Assembly: GCA_018398815.1 (NCBI GenBank) | Contig: CM031602.1 | Coordinates: 101,896,994 to 101,960,993 of the forward strand | Direction: 5' to 3' | Length of the DNA: 64,000 bases | Source of the DNA: Conus ventricosus | Lineage: Eukaryota; Mollusca; Gastropoda; Neogastropoda; Conidae | Shown: positions 1-10,863 of the stretch, piece by piece | Numbering within the stretch: the first letter of the stretch is position 1 | Layout of the letters: the number at the start of each line of letters is the position of its first letter | The notes under the pieces: generated by a model | Told to the model about the DNA's origin: nothing | What the model saw: the letters and a program-made list of their open reading frames with translations, nothing else | The model's database searches: none | Translations under genes and position numbers: made by a program

Positions 1-635
1 TAACAAGACGGAAGGACATTCGTAGAAAAAATGTTCTATCACGTCGACTATATCTTTACAGTATGAACATTTGTTATCTTCTCTAACTTTCATCTTGAAC
101 AACATGATGTTAGTTGGATATATGTTGTGCACAATTTTCCAGTGTAAAAGACGGAGTCTAGTTTCTTTTGTTGCTTGTATGGCAATAGTCCATATCTGTT
201 GAGTGACATCAATGTTAAATAATCTTTTCCAGAAGCCAACCGCACATGGCTGAGTGTACTTATTTTCAATTATTTGTTTCCGAAATCCACTTATGCTTAA
301 CAGGCTTTTACCACAGAACGTGGGAAAGTTGAGGGAATCTCGGTCATGAGCGGGTCGTTGATCAAGGTGAACACGCACAAACCTGCCCACCGCACTGCAC
401 ACAACATTATACTCCAGCAGCGACTTGCTGAATTCCCCAATATACCAACTATTTCATCAAAAGACTTTAGTTCGTTGTTGATGGTTAGCATATCTTCCAC
501 GCATAATATATTTTTCTTAATCCATTGTTTAAAAAAGAGAACATTGCCTTGATATTTTATGGTACTGTTATTCCAAATTACCCTAGACGCTGGTACTTGT
601 AAATGATTATTGTTATCTAACCAAGTGCATAGCAC
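1..635 (-). pseudogene. C-terminal region of the L1/Tx1-type LINE ORF2
   Basis: The minus strand of 297-635 carries the tryptophan-rich C-terminal region expected after the RT thumb in L1/Tx1 ORF2. The stretch from 296 to 1 continues it in another frame with FWKRLFNID, RLRLLHWKIVHNIYPTN and a CSYC-x-H-x-C cysteine/histidine cluster, the usual C-terminal nucleic-acid-binding zinc knuckle of this family. The reading frame is broken near 300. The end of the protein and the 3' UTR lie outside the window. Confidence 0.65.
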
Positions 636-726
636 CGAGTTCCAAAAATGTGATTGATAAGTTCCAGTCCTTTAAATTGCTTACTTTTTATGGTTGCATA
701 GAAGCAAATACACTTTTCACCAAATT

Positions 727-2213
727 CTAAGAAATGTTTCTTGCTATACGCCACCACTTATTATTTGTGCCATTATCTGTGTCTTCTTTTGAGCTTACCT
801 TGACTCCCCATTGTAACAAACATGCATTTTGAAATTCTTTTAAATCTATCATCTTAATCCCCCCCATATCCGTTTCGTGACACAACACTGTTCTTTTTAC
901 TTTTTCAAACGCTTTCTTGTTGCAGTCCTTTTTTCTCCATACAAATCTATATAATAATCTATTGATCTCATTAATTACATACTCTGGTACAACTATCGCT
1001 TGCATTATGTAAACCCACTGCGATATTAAAAATGTTTTTACGATAGTTACTTTGCCCATAATACTCAAATTTCTTTTCTCCCATATAGAGATCAACCGTC
1101 TGCAATTTTCAATTCTACCCTCCCAGTTCTCTTCCAATTTAGATGCACCTGTGCTGTTACTAAAGTATATACCTAATATCTTTATTTTACTTTTTAATGT
1201 GAAATCCATAACCTTTTGTCTACAATTTATTTTGCTACCTAACCACATTGCTTCCGATTTATTTCTGTTTATTGTCAAACCTGATATGAATGAAAAGCTT
1301 TCAAATAATTCAAGCGCTATTCGCATATCGTTTTCGTCTGCTAAAAACAGTGTTATATCATCAGCGTAAAGAGCCAGTAACAAGGGACATGTCTCCTGAG
1401 TACTGTCATTACATTTAATTCAATGCCCTTGATTTCCGAACCGTTCCGTAATCTAATTGCCAATAGTTCAAGGGCTAAAACAAAGGCTAACGGAGAAAAG
1501 GGACAGCCCTGCCTGATTCCTGATTCCACTGCAAACGATTCGGAAATCCATCCGCAATAGTTTATACAGCTTATCGAATCGGTCATCAATATTTCTACCC
1601 AGTTAACAAAACCCTCCCCAAAACCGAATAATTTAAACGCGTTTAACATGAATTCTTTGGAAATAGAATCGAAAGCATGGAAATAATCAATAGTTATTAA
1701 TAGTCCTGGTTTGTTTTCGTGACGCAGTTGTTCGGTAACATCATCAATTAGACGTAATAATGTGGACACACGTCTTCCTTTTATGTATCCTACTTGGTCA
1801 TCACATATTAAAGAATCAATGACACTACCCAGTCGCGCCGCTAGACTTTTAGCTAGGAGTTTATAATCAACATTTGTTAACGATATTGGACGCCAATTGT
1901 TGAGATCATTTCTTGCTAAACCTTTTCCCTTATGTATAAGAGTTATTACGGCCTTTCTTTGAGTTGAAGACATGCTCCCCGCAGTAAATGCGGTCTTAAA
2001 AGATTCCATTACGTATTTACCCATCCGACTCCAAAATACTTTATAGAATTCAACGGTTAATCCATCAATGCCAGGACTAGAGCCATTTTTCATTCCTTTC
2101 AATGCACTCGTAATTTCTTGCTCTGAAAGATTACCATCGCAGTAAGCTTTATCATTAGCAGATAGAGAAGGTAAATTAACACCACGCAGGAAGGCCTGTG
2201 TTCTTTGTAGCAT
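727..2213 (-). pseudogene. LINE reverse transcriptase (L1/Tx1 type), frameshifted
   Basis: Two overlapping frames (1,353-2,213 and 727-1,383) together cover the RT palm and thumb. Motifs in order: SSPGIDGLTVEFY, WRPISLTNVDYKLLAKSLA, DDQVGYIKGR, LITIDYFHAFDS (the first catalytic aspartate, with F instead of the usual E/K nearby), ESGIRQGCPFSPLAF and the catalytic YADD at 1,357-1,368, followed by ISGLTINRNKSEAM. A frameshift lies just upstream of YADD. The enzyme copies element RNA at the nicked chromosomal site. As sequenced it cannot be translated in one frame; whether that is decay or a base-calling error cannot be told here. Confidence 0.85.
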
Positions 2214-2313
2214 ATTATCACTATTTATCTTTTTCTGGTATAAATTCTTAAAATAGTCTCTTTGTGCGGTTAAAATGTTTTTTTGTCCCTTGATCTCAAC
2301 CCCGTTTCCCTTT

Positions 2314-3507
2314 TTAATATTTTTCTATGATCTTAGAGTTTGCTCTTGCTTTTTCTAAACTAAGAAAGAACTTAGAGTTTTTTTCCCCCTGTTCAATCCA
2401 CTGAACTCGAGCCCTTACCTGAGCTGCACGGGCTTTGCTAGTTTCTTCTAATTCTAATTTTAGTTTTACGAGCTCTCTTTTACGCAGAGTTTCCTGGAAG
2501 TCTGGATAAGTGCTGAGGGCACTATCGAGTGTATTCAAATCTGCATTTAGTCGTGCTAATTTATTTCTGTTTAACAATGCTTTTTCTTTTGAAAATTTGA
2601 TTGTACATTCTTTGATTTTGATTTTTAATAGCTCCCAAGTTATCTGATTATCATCTTCAGGGTCTTTTTCAAAAGTGTCTAAAATATGATTTATGTAATT
2701 AACATAGTTTATATCCAAAAGAAGGGATCCATTAAATTTCCAATACCCTTTACCATGTACAACATCAACGAACTTCACCAAAACACAACAACCTCTGTGA
2801 TCTGAGAAAGAAACACTCTGCATAGTACTCTGCACTACATTTTCAAAAATAGGTGAACTGGTCAGTATATAATCCAGTCTTCTTGCAATAAATGGATTAA
2901 TTCTAGACCAGCTAAATTCTTTCTCTTCGTTGTGAAACATTCGCCATGTGTCATACAGGTCACAATCACTCACCAATCTGTTAAATCTCTGTACAGTATG
3001 CTGGTCGTGATAATCACCACTTATCACATCATGCTCGTTACTCAAGACAGTGTTGAAATCTCCACACACAATAAGGTTACTGATATTTAAATTTTTTATA
3101 ACATCTTCTAATTTATCGAAGAAATTATGCTTTTCCTGTAAACTATTAGGGGCATAGATATTTACCACAATCATCTGTTTCTCTCCTGTAGTGATTTTCA
3201 AGATTACAATTCTTTCAGATGCATACACCATTTCCGTTTCAGCTGACAATTTTTTCTTAATTAATATTACTAATCCACCGCTATGTGTACTTTTCTCAGT
3301 GAACATGAGCTTACCTCCCCATTCTTTTTGCCACTGTTCACTTACAGCTGTCTGTTTCTGTCCAATATGTATTAATAGAGAATAAAATTGAGGTAACAAT
3401 TGTGCACGCTGCTCCTTTTCAGGCCGTTTTACATTTAAACTGGAGAAAAACAAAATCAAAGTCGTGCGCGAGTTGTTCTTGGAGCTTACAACGTTCACAG
3501 AAGACAA
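2314..3507 (-). pseudogene. LINE endonuclease (EEP/APE-like) domain and linker
   Basis: This 397-codon open frame encodes most of an apurinic-type endonuclease that nicks target DNA to prime reverse transcription. Visible motifs in order are GGLVILIKKK, a VNIYAPN strand, ICGDFNTV (catalytic D and N), a RLDYILTS strand and FSDHRGCCVLVK (the SDH motif with catalytic D and H). A coiled region and the RVQWIEQGEKNSKFFLSLEK linker follow before the frame stops at 2,314. The first strands, including the usual N and E residues at the domain start, are not visible in this frame. The first 30 or so residues look like leader sequence, so the given start is only the limit of the open frame. Confidence 0.8.
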
Positions 3508-4116
3508 GAAAGATCACACAAATTTGAGACAGCCATTGCCACACGTCCGTGCTGGAGGTGGCCCTGATCAATAGGCGGAAAATAAAAACAAACAATACTA
3601 TTTCGCAAGACAAAGGAGCAAACAAATTACAGGACAATGCATGACGCGGTTCCACCTCTTTGCTCTTCTTCAGGAAAAATGTTTAAAAACACATTCTGAC
3701 AATGAAAACAAAGAACGAGCAATCACTTATCTCCTCAAATTAGGCGCAAATGGACGATGAATGGACAATGTTTGTTTTGTTTGCTGTCATGAATACCAAA
3801 AACAGTGAGTTTCACGTGCAGAGCGTCTGAGTGTTCAAAGTCAAGGCGTCTCTGCCAGAGAGAGGAGTTGGAAGACAAGGAACATGACTTAATGTCCCTA
3901 ACACCCACACAGACAGCTCGGACAATGGCTTGTACACACATAGAACAATTACACAGTGGGAACGGTTACATCATCAACATGTTAATACATTTATACGATA
4001 ACATCCTTGACGTGCTCCAAGATTACACACAATTATATAGATACGAGAGAGAAAATCCACAGGGAACATATTCAGATCTAGCATCCCTCAGCATTGATAC
4101 TTTGGAGCCTAAATAG

Positions 4117-4296
4117 GTCCTAACAATGTGCTATATACTCAACACTACAAAATCATCTCAAAGGGACAGACATGTCCTGGGTTGTTTAACAGTCGTCAGG
4201 AGGTTGGTCCTAACAATGTGCTATATACGCACCACTACAGAATCATCTCAAAGGGACAGACATGTTCTGGGTTGTTAACAGTCGTCAGGGGTTGAC
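4117..4296. repeat. Tandem duplication, two copies of about 88 bp
   Basis: GGTCCTAACAATGTGCTATA begins at about 4,117 and again at about 4,205. Both copies continue through CAAAGGGACAGACATGT and end in GTCGTCAGG. Arm B has only one copy (about 33,750-33,830), so this is a copy-number difference between the arms. Confidence 0.8.
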
Positions 4297-4334
4297 ACGA
4301 CAGATCCGCACAATTTGCCGAGACTGTGCCTGTT

Positions 4335-4500
4335 GGGAATCTTAATTATAATCATAATGATGATAGTAATAATAACAAAAATAATGACAATAATAATAAT
4401 AATAATGATAATAAATAATAATAATAATATAATAATAATAATAATAATAATAACAATAATAAAATAATAATAACAACGATATTAATAATTATAGCGCTTA
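4335..4500. repeat. AAT/AAC-rich simple repeat
   Basis: Dense imperfect AATAATAAT and AACAAT tracts. The arm B counterpart at about 33,630-33,690 is shorter. Confidence 0.85.
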
Positions 4501-5029
4501 ATCTTTCATCATAAGCCTTAAGCGCTAACAAATACCTTAAAGATTAAAGAAAACACAAGTGAAACCAAAATTTAGAAAGAGAGGGGGTTAATTACCGCCA
4601 AGGACATTGACAAACAAAGCACAGGACAAGACACGATGCATTTCCACCTCATGGGTCTTCTTCAGGGGGGAAAAAAACTAGAACACATTTAACATTTAGG
4701 GCGTACAAACAAAGAACGAAGAGTGACCTATCTGTTGTCCATGTGGTAGGAAGAATGGCCGCCAGATGGAAACGACAGAGGGGATTATGGAAGAGGAAAA
4801 GGAGGGGATGGGGGGGGGGGGGGATGCGTGGGGCAGGGAGGAGTGAGACGATGGGGTTGTGTAGTTAGTTTAGTGGGGTGGCATGATACATTTGTGACGG
4901 TTGTGGTTAAGGTGGATTGATGATGATGATAGTGGTAGTAATTATAATAAATAAGTAGATAAATAAAATGAAAATAACTTATTAACAAGATGCGAAGCAT
5001 ATAAACGTACTCCCAGTTTTCCAAACCGC

Positions 5030-5835
5030 TTTATAAATCGGCCAAGTGCTTTGTGAGATAAAAAATAAAGGCAAAATAACGGCTATAACGGTTATTTAAC
5101 TGATGTACATTTTTGAAACCGGTATTTTAGTCCTCACTGGGCTAAAGCCTGTGTACATACCAAATTTACTCCAAATCGGACAATATGTCAAGAATAACGG
5201 TTTTTAGCAGTCAGATTTTGAACCACTGCATGGAAGTGCCATTTGTGTGTGATGGCCTTTCTATATACAAAATTGCATTAAAATCCACCAATATATAAAA
5301 AAAAATAACGGCAAAATAACGGTTTATCGGTTATATAACCGATATACACTTTTGGAACCGGTATTTAGTCCTCACTGGGCTAAAGCATGTGTACATACCG
5401 AATTTACTCCAAATCGGACAATATGTCAAGAATAACGGTTTTTAACGGCCAGATTTTGAAACACTACATGGAAGTGCCATTTGTGTGTGATAACCTTTCT
5501 AGATACAAAATTTCATTAAAATCCACCAATATATAGAAAATAACGGCAAAATAACGGTTTAACGGTTATATAACCGATATGCACTTTTGAGACCGGTATT
5601 TCAGGCCTCACTGGCTAAAGCCTGTGTACATATCAAATTTAATCCAAATCGGACTAAATGTCAAGAATAACGGCTTTTAAACGGTCAAATTTTAAAACAC
5701 TATATAGAAGTGCCATGTGTGTGTGTGATAACCTTTCTATATACCAAATTTCATCAAAATCCACCTATATATAAGAAATAGAGGCAGAATAACGGTTTTT
5801 AACGGTTGTGTAATCCATTTTCAGCATTACATCAC
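5030..5835. repeat. About 240-bp tandem satellite rich in TAACGG, three copies
   Basis: Three successive units start near 5,085, 5,325 and 5,560. Each runs through AACCGGTATT or GACCGGTATT, CCTCACTGG, AAATCGGAC, TGTCAAGAATAACGG, GAAGTGCCAT and AAATCCACC, and ends with AATAACGG. No coding potential is apparent. The mirrored copy in arm B (about 32,240-33,300) is so error-rich that individual units are hard to follow. Confidence 0.8.
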
Positions 5836-5869
5836 TTACATATGGACAGAGGATCCAATTTGTCACAAG

Positions 5870-6190
5870 ATCATCCAAACCGCTTATAAATTGGCCAAGT
5901 ACTTTCTGTGATATTCCGTAAAGAAGAAAAACCGTTACAGGCCGTTACAACCGTTAGTAACGGCTATAACGGGGCAAACTAAAACATCACGCATCATCCG
6001 TGACCCATAATGAACATACCTGCTAATTTCATAAAGGTCGGCCAAGTACTTTCTGAGATATTCCATAAAGAAGAAAAACCGTTACAGGCCGTTACAGCCG
6101 TTAGTAACGGCTGTAACGGTAAACTAATACGTCGGGCATCATCCTTGACCCATAATGAACATACCTACAAATTTTCAGAAAGATCGACCC
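5870..6190. repeat. About 136-bp tandem repeat with a 31-bp perfect palindrome
   Basis: Two units carry GGCCAAGTACTTTCTG, AAGAAGAAAAACCGTTACAG and GACCCATAATGAACATACCT. In the second unit 6,089-6,119 is a perfect inverted repeat with a one-base centre (left half CCGTTACAGCCGTTA, centre G). The first unit (about 5,947-5,980) has the same palindrome with mismatches. The palindrome could form a cruciform. Confidence 0.85.
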
Positions 6191-6240
6191 AGTAGTTTTG
6201 TCTGGAACGAGTGGAACATATTTTGACCACGGACACACAT

Positions 6241-6243
6241 ACA

Positions 6244-6325
<82 letters not shown>

Positions 6326-6345
6326 ACACACACACACAGCATTTC
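6241..6345. repeat. (CA)n microsatellite
   Basis: About 85 bases of uninterrupted CA followed by ACCACACACA. Its arm B counterpart is the GT-only tract at 29,985-32,130. Confidence 0.95.
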
Positions 6346-6654
6346 TTCATTCCCATTCTAAAGTACTCCCTGCTCTTTAAGAACTTGGAGTACAAAAAAA
6401 GGTGAATAAAATAGATAAATGATTTCGCTGGGTGATGAAGGAGGTGGTAGTAGTTATGCGTGGATAGTTGTGAAAGGTGCGTAGGTAATGTTAATAAGGA
6501 GGGAAGGGGATGGAAGATTAATGGGTTGTAAGGTATAATTGGAGGGGGGGAGGGGGGGGAGGGAGGTTTGGGGGTGGGGGGGAAGTGAAACCAATAAAAA
6601 GATAAATGTTGCAATAAGCGATATGCACCTACAAAGAAGAGTGCATATTGACAC

Positions 6655-6658
6655 ACAT

Positions 6659-6709
<51 letters not shown>

Positions 6710-6726
6710 CGTACGCACGCACGCAC

Positions 6727-6805
<79 letters not shown>

Positions 6806-6825
6806 CGCGCGCACGTACGCACACA
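6655..6825. repeat. (ACGC)n followed by (CA)n compound microsatellite
   Basis: ACGC repeats at 6,657-6,729, CA repeats at 6,730-6,801, then an ACGCGCGC edge. It abuts the 3' end of the CR1-like LINE in both arms. Confidence 0.95.
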
Positions 6826-6829
6826 CTTA

Positions 6830-8460
6830 CATTAGTCGCAGAATCGATTTGATGGGCAGGGCAAGGGGAAGAAAGAACTGGTATTCATAGATGAAGAGGT
6901 TGTTTTAAGAGATGCCTTGAAGGAAGACAGAGAATTTGAACTACGCAAAGATACTGGGAGTTTATTTTCAAGAAATCAGACCCTGAAAAAAAAAGAAAAA
7001 AAAGATAGCCATAGGTTTTAGTTCGAAATCGAGGGATTTGAGCAAAGTGTTGTCAGTAGAAGAACGCAAGTGCCTAGAAGGAACATAGAGATGGAGGAGA
7101 TCAGAAAGGTAGGAAGGAACTGAGCCATTCCAAGATTTAAAGCAGAGTAAGGACAGTTTGTAGTCTATTCGTTTTTAATGGTAGCCAGTGAAGAGAAAGA
7201 AGGAAGGGAGTGACATGAGAAGATATGGGTGGTCTGAGAATCAAACGAGCAGCATTTTTTTGTACTTTCTGGACGACTAAGAAGATTCTGGGGACAGCCA
7301 GCTAGAAACGAATTACAGTAATCAAGTCTTGATAGAATAAACGCAGAAACAGAGGTTTTTGTAGCATCAGCAGAGGGACGATGTCGAACGGAACCAATAC
7401 GGCGAAGCTCAAAGTAACAGATACGGCAGACGGTGGAAACATGTTGAAACAAGGAAAGTGCTGAGTCAAGGGTAACACCTAAACTCCGTGTACATGAGGA
7501 TGTCTGAATAAGGTAATTTTCTAATTTGATAGAGTTTTGGGATACAGCCAGATGAAAGACGTCTCTTGGGTGCAAAGAAGATCATTTCAGTTTTGTGATT
7601 GCTGAGCTGAAGTTTGTTAACTGTCATCCAAGATTTTTTGTCCATGATACACAACTGTGTGCATTGGCTTGCAGTAGGCAGCTGAGGGACCTCTTGGATA
7701 TGTAAATTTGTTTCTCGTCTGAAAGGTAGTGGTGAGAGGGCCAATGATGGGGTGTGGATACGAAAAGGAGGGGGCCCAAGACGAATCCCTGGGGAACACC
7801 GTACTGCAGAATAGTTGGTTGAGAGGAGAAACCATTTATGGAGACAAGCTGAGTTCGATCAGATATATATAAGACTGAAACCATGAAATTGCTTTATCAG
7901 ATACACCGAAAGTTTCGTGCAGACGAGACAAAAGAACTGAGTATTCAGTGGTGTCAAAAGCAGCAGGTAAGTCAAGAAGAGAAAGAACAGAGATACTTGA
8001 TTATCATCGAGGGCCAGTAAGAGATCGTTAACAATTTTCAGGGAGCAGTTTCTGCACTGTGGCCAGAGCTGTAAGCAGACTGTAAAGGGTAGAGGAGGCT
8101 GTTGCAGTGTAGGCGATTGTGAAGTTAAAGATGGACAATCTTTTCAATGAATTTAGAAAGAAAGAGCAAATTAGAAACAGGCCCGTTGTTTTCAAGATTA
8201 TCAGCATCAAGGGAGGGTTTCTCAAGTAAAGGTCTAACAACTGCAGTTTTGAATACAGTAGGAAAACAGGCTGAGCTTAGGGATTCATTCACAATTGCGG
8301 TAATATATGGCACCAAATCATCAGTCACAACACACAACAGAGAAGATGGCAGTGGATCTAAAACACATGTCTTAATGGAAGTTTTCATGATCACTTCTTT
8401 AACATCAGAATCAGATACAGGTTCAAGACAGACATCAGAGAGCCCCAGAATGAATCATGG
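6830..8460 (-). mobile_element. CR1-like LINE, 5'-truncated, arm A copy
   Basis: Minus-strand frames at 8,125-8,394, 7,617-7,884, 7,466-7,744 and 7,165-7,575 together show an RT and C-terminal domain: KTCVLDPLPSSLL, FKTAVVRPLL, SFIEKI-type palm residues, YGVPQGFVLGPLLF, SYSDILMYTEF-like remains, and FILSRLDYCNSFLAGCPQ in the thumb. The endonuclease is absent. Multiple frameshifts and stops break the frame. It is the mirrored counterpart of the copy at 25,640-27,560, whose thumb frame is better preserved. The 3' end directly abuts the ACGC/CA microsatellite. Confidence 0.8.
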
Positions 8461-8832
8461 TGAAAGTCAGGGGCTGGCACAGCTTGGGAGTCAAGGCTGG
8501 AATGAATGGTTCTTATTTTCTTAACGAAACGTCGCAGGATTTCTGGGGTAACACAGACTGGGGAGCTGATGAAGGGAGTGGAGAAGATTTAGTTCTGCCC
8601 ATTATGGTATCTGTCACTGTGAACAGTTGCTTGAATGTAGTGCATGCGAGAATCTGTGCATTCTAGAATGTGATAGAATCATGCCGACGTGCAGAACCTA
8701 ACTTCACTGACAGTCATGACGTTTGGCTGCAAGTGTCTGCAAAATTACACAAAATGCTTTCACGCAGACTACCAACAAGTCAAAGGGAAACAACCACACA
8801 AACTTTCCTGAGCAATTTCATGTCATCATCAT

Positions 8833-8841
8833 CTTCTTTTA

Positions 8842-8884
<43 letters not shown>

Positions 8885-8890
8885 TTCACA
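8833..8890. repeat. (CTT)n microsatellite
   Basis: CTT repeats with a few interruptions; the counterpart of the AAG tract at 25,430-25,512. It creates serine- and glutamate-run open frames with no meaning. Confidence 0.95.
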
Positions 8891-8899
8891 AAAGGCAAA

Positions 8900-9528
8900 T
8901 ATTAACTGTTGCAAGTATTGTTGCTCACACGCTCTTCCATTGCATGAAAGGAAGTTTTTCTCCATGGTGACATCTATACTTTTTTCTTGATACATCTTCC
9001 TTGTAAAGATGCTCCATCACAGTGAACAAAAGTTAGCTGAACATAGAACATGGTCGTCACATTCCTGTGAGCCCTCCATGTTTGTGATGCGGCATCCACT
9101 GTTTTAAACAACAGTCACCACGTACTGGCCAATTACCAGAGCGTTAAATCGAGGTGATGATAGTTATGAATAAAGAGATACCAGCATGACAGTAAGGTAT
9201 GCGGCCTACAGCTGTTACGTATATATGCCTCTGTAATGAGTCCTGTCCACCCGACGAAAGGCTTGGAGCAGGCGATATGAATGTTTTGTGTCGTCAAGAT
9301 GGATTACAATGGTTCTCATGGTTCTGCCAGTGAAGGTGTTAATATCTCCAACATACTTCCCTGATTTTCGTTCTCATTTTCTTTCTTATCCCCATTCCTT
9401 TTCCTCCATCCGACCCCACCCCCCTTATGTTTTTTTTCTTCTTCTAATCTTTGCCAAGTCATTAATGTAAATGCAGAGGGATTGTAAGCCTGCGCTAGTT
9501 TTTTCCCCACAACTGAATTGTTCAACAT

Positions 9529-9530
<2 letters not shown>
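8900..9530. other. Non-coding part of arm A
   Basis: No coding signal. The sequence, including CCTCCATGTTTGTGATGCGG and the region up to the CA microsatellite, is mirrored at 24,790-25,400. It probably belongs to a repeat unit not identified here. Confidence 0.5.
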
Positions 9531-9531
<1 letters not shown>

Positions 9532-9615
<84 letters not shown>

Positions 9616-9677
9616 TCTAATATATATCCGTCTGTTTGTGTCTGCGTGTGTTTATGCGCTCCTATATCTTTATCATC

Positions 9678-9735
<58 letters not shown>
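9532..9735. repeat. (CA)n and (TC)n microsatellites
   Basis: CA repeats at 9,532-9,612 with one phase slip, then TC repeats at 9,680-9,735. Mirrored in arm B at 24,481-24,603 (GA) and 24,676-24,788 (GT). Confidence 0.95.
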
Positions 9736-9737
9736 AA

Positions 9738-9868
9738 GAGAAAAAGTTATGGTTGCGCTAAGAAAGGTAAAACCTCGCAAAGCTGCTGGCCCAGATGGAA
9801 TTATCGGTGAACTGATAAAAACTGCGTGCCAGTCAAGTTCATTTCTAGATTTTCTGGTTAAATTCTAC
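9738..9868 (+). pseudogene. LINE RT N-terminal fragment, cut off at the end of arm A
   Basis: The frame beginning in the TC tract encodes VMVALRKVKPRKAAGPDG, the entry motif of a LINE reverse transcriptase, and then ELIK. It is the same sequence as the start of the LINE at 22,440-24,480 on the other strand. Homology stops at about 9,868, just after GGTTAAATTCT, where arm A joins unrelated DNA. The insert or breakpoint there is next to TTAA, the target of piggyBac elements, but no clean TTAA duplication is seen. Confidence 0.75.
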
Positions 9869-9884
9869 CTCTTCCCTGCCTGCC

Positions 9885-10664
9885 CCGTGTCTATTACGGG
9901 GTCGTTTCCGCGATCCTGTACGCCCGTAACCGTGTTTATTACGGGGTATCTTCGTCATCGAAATTTCGAAAATCGGCACGGGAAATAACCCTAGAAATTG
10001 TCCCTGACTCTACTGGGGTATTTAAATAACAGTTCTATCCCTTTATCGATGTACTGAAGTGTTACTAAATTATCGGTTTAGTATTCAAGAAGGGTCGAGC
10101 TGATTGTCATAATCAAGATGGCGGGTCAGAGACGAAGGTCGACACGGCGACCTGTTTTGAAGCGTTATAGCGCACTGGAAGTTTTAGATGAAGTGTTGAA
10201 TGATATTGATGGTGGTGACGAAGACTTCCAAGCATCAGGTGACAGTGATAGTGATGAGGGAGAGACGGACGGTAACCAGCACCATCCACTTTTGTCGGAA
10301 CTCGTGGCGGTCACGAAGAAGGCCCGGACTTCGACCCACGTGGTGTTGGTCAAGAGCGATACCGGCCATGATTCCGACCAAGAATCAGAACCAGAGTCGA
10401 TTCCCAGCACCAGCACAGCACCCCCTACTGTCATGAGAGGTCGTGGTAGGGGCAGGGGAAGTGCTAGAGGCACTGGACAGCATCAAATAAGGGGGCGTGG
10501 CAGAGGGCGTGGAGCTGGACAATCTTGCCCCAGTATTCCAATGCAAATCAGTGGGAACTGATAGGAATCGTGCGACTGCCTGCAATTGAGCTGTACTGGT
10601 CGAAGAAGGTGCTGTACCGCATTCCAGTCTTCAGCTCAGTAATGACAAGAAACAGATTTCAAGT
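9885..10664 (+). mobile_element. piggyBac transposon remnant, 5' portion
   Basis: It begins with a GC-rich stretch holding two direct copies of a CCGTGTCTATTACGGGGT-like motif at about 9,885-9,903 and 9,928-9,946, plausibly part of a terminal region. It continues with the N-terminal part and the start of the catalytic domain of a piggyBac-type transposase and then ends in a pyrimidine tract and GT microsatellite. The rest of the transposase and the other terminus are not found nearby. Confidence 0.65.
10118..10664 (+). pseudogene. piggyBac-family (PGBD-like) transposase, N-terminal fragment
   Basis: The first frame (10,118-10,561, starting MAGQRRRSTRRP) has the acidic SDSDEGET stretch and RGRGRGRG runs that typify the disordered N-terminus of piggyBac-like transposases. 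In the next frame, from about 10,560, RLPAIELYWSKKVLYRIP and VFSSVMTRNRFQ match the conserved start of the DDE domain (family pattern: YW, then P-x-F/V, then M-x-R-x-R-F). One frameshift separates the two. The coding match stops exactly at a CAAGTAAGTG sequence that looks like a splice donor, followed by a pyrimidine-rich stretch. The three catalytic aspartates would lie further downstream and are missing, so this copy cannot move itself. Confidence 0.7.
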
Positions 10665-10790
10665 AAGTGTCTTTACTCTCTCTGAGTCTCTCTCTGTGTT
10701 TACTTGTTCTCATATTTTCCTTCAACCCTCCCTCTCCAACTCCTTTCTATGTCTATGTCTTTCTTTTTAGCATTACAATAGATGAGGATG

Positions 10791-10791
<1 letters not shown>

Positions 10792-10862
<71 letters not shown>
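10792..10862. repeat. (GT)n microsatellite
   Basis: About 35 uninterrupted GT units. Confidence 0.95.

Positions 10863-10863
<1 letters not shown>

Larger units (their letters stand above)
1..3730 (-). mobile_element. L1/Tx1-type non-LTR retrotransposon (LINE), continues past window start
   Basis: A single minus-strand element can be followed through endonuclease, reverse transcriptase and C-terminal domain pieces in the expected order, running from about 3,507 down to base 1 and off the window. The RT has the L1/Tx1 signature SPGIDGLTVEFYKVFW, and the endonuclease-RT linker ends with RVQWIEQGEKNSKFF, typical of that clade. The 5' leader reaches at least 3,730 and a related piece lies in arm B at 42,632-43,000 in opposite orientation. 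The element is interrupted by frameshifts near 2,213-2,314, 1,370 and 640-727. Clade assignment rests on motif recognition only. Confidence 0.85.
3560..4740 (-). repeat. LINE 5' leader with two diverged monomer-like repeats
   Basis: The stretch 3,640-3,735 resembles 4,625-4,735 in the same orientation; both contain TTCTTCAGG and ACAAAGAACGA cores. The spacing of about 1 kb looks like monomeric promoter repeats of a LINE 5' UTR, but that role is inference. Short open frames on both strands around 3,735-4,116 are conserved in arm B (33,904-34,210) simply because the whole segment is duplicated; no protein family is recognised in them. Confidence 0.4.
3352..9868. repeat. Arm A of a large inverted duplication
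   Basis: Read in reverse complement, this interval matches 24,362-43,000 piece by piece: 3,352-3,735 with 42,632-43,000; 3,740-4,830 with 33,310-34,216; 6,180-6,640 with 29,640-32,240; 6,830-8,460 with 25,880-27,560; 9,000-9,868 with 24,362-25,330. Order is preserved but mirrored. Arm A lacks the LTR element, the LINE at 27,730-29,488 and the 2.1 kb GT tract found in arm B, so it approximates the ancestral layout. Confidence 0.8.

Noticed and set aside
3735..4116. Short ORFs on both strands conserved between arms
   Set aside because: Conservation follows from duplication of the whole segment; both strands are equally open, and no domain is recognised.
5030..6190. Telomere-like or CRISPR-like array in the TAACGG repeats
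   Set aside because: Units are long, contiguous and lack unique spacers; the motif is not TTAGGG or a known telomere variant.
6101..6890. Numerous TH-repeat and VCVC-repeat frames around the CA microsatellites (also at 9.3-9.9, 10.7-11.0, 24.4-24.9, 27.6, 29.5, 46.7-47.6, 50.0, 52.6 and 53.7 kb)
   Set aside because: Simple-sequence translations; every frame of a dinucleotide repeat is open.
8780..8995. Poly-glutamate / poly-serine ORF
   Set aside because: Translation of the CTT/AAG microsatellite, present in both arms.
9868..9950. Clean piggyBac TTAA target duplication at the arm A breakpoint
   Set aside because: TTAA occurs at the junction but the first divergent base lies several positions later and no second TTAA with a matching terminus is found.
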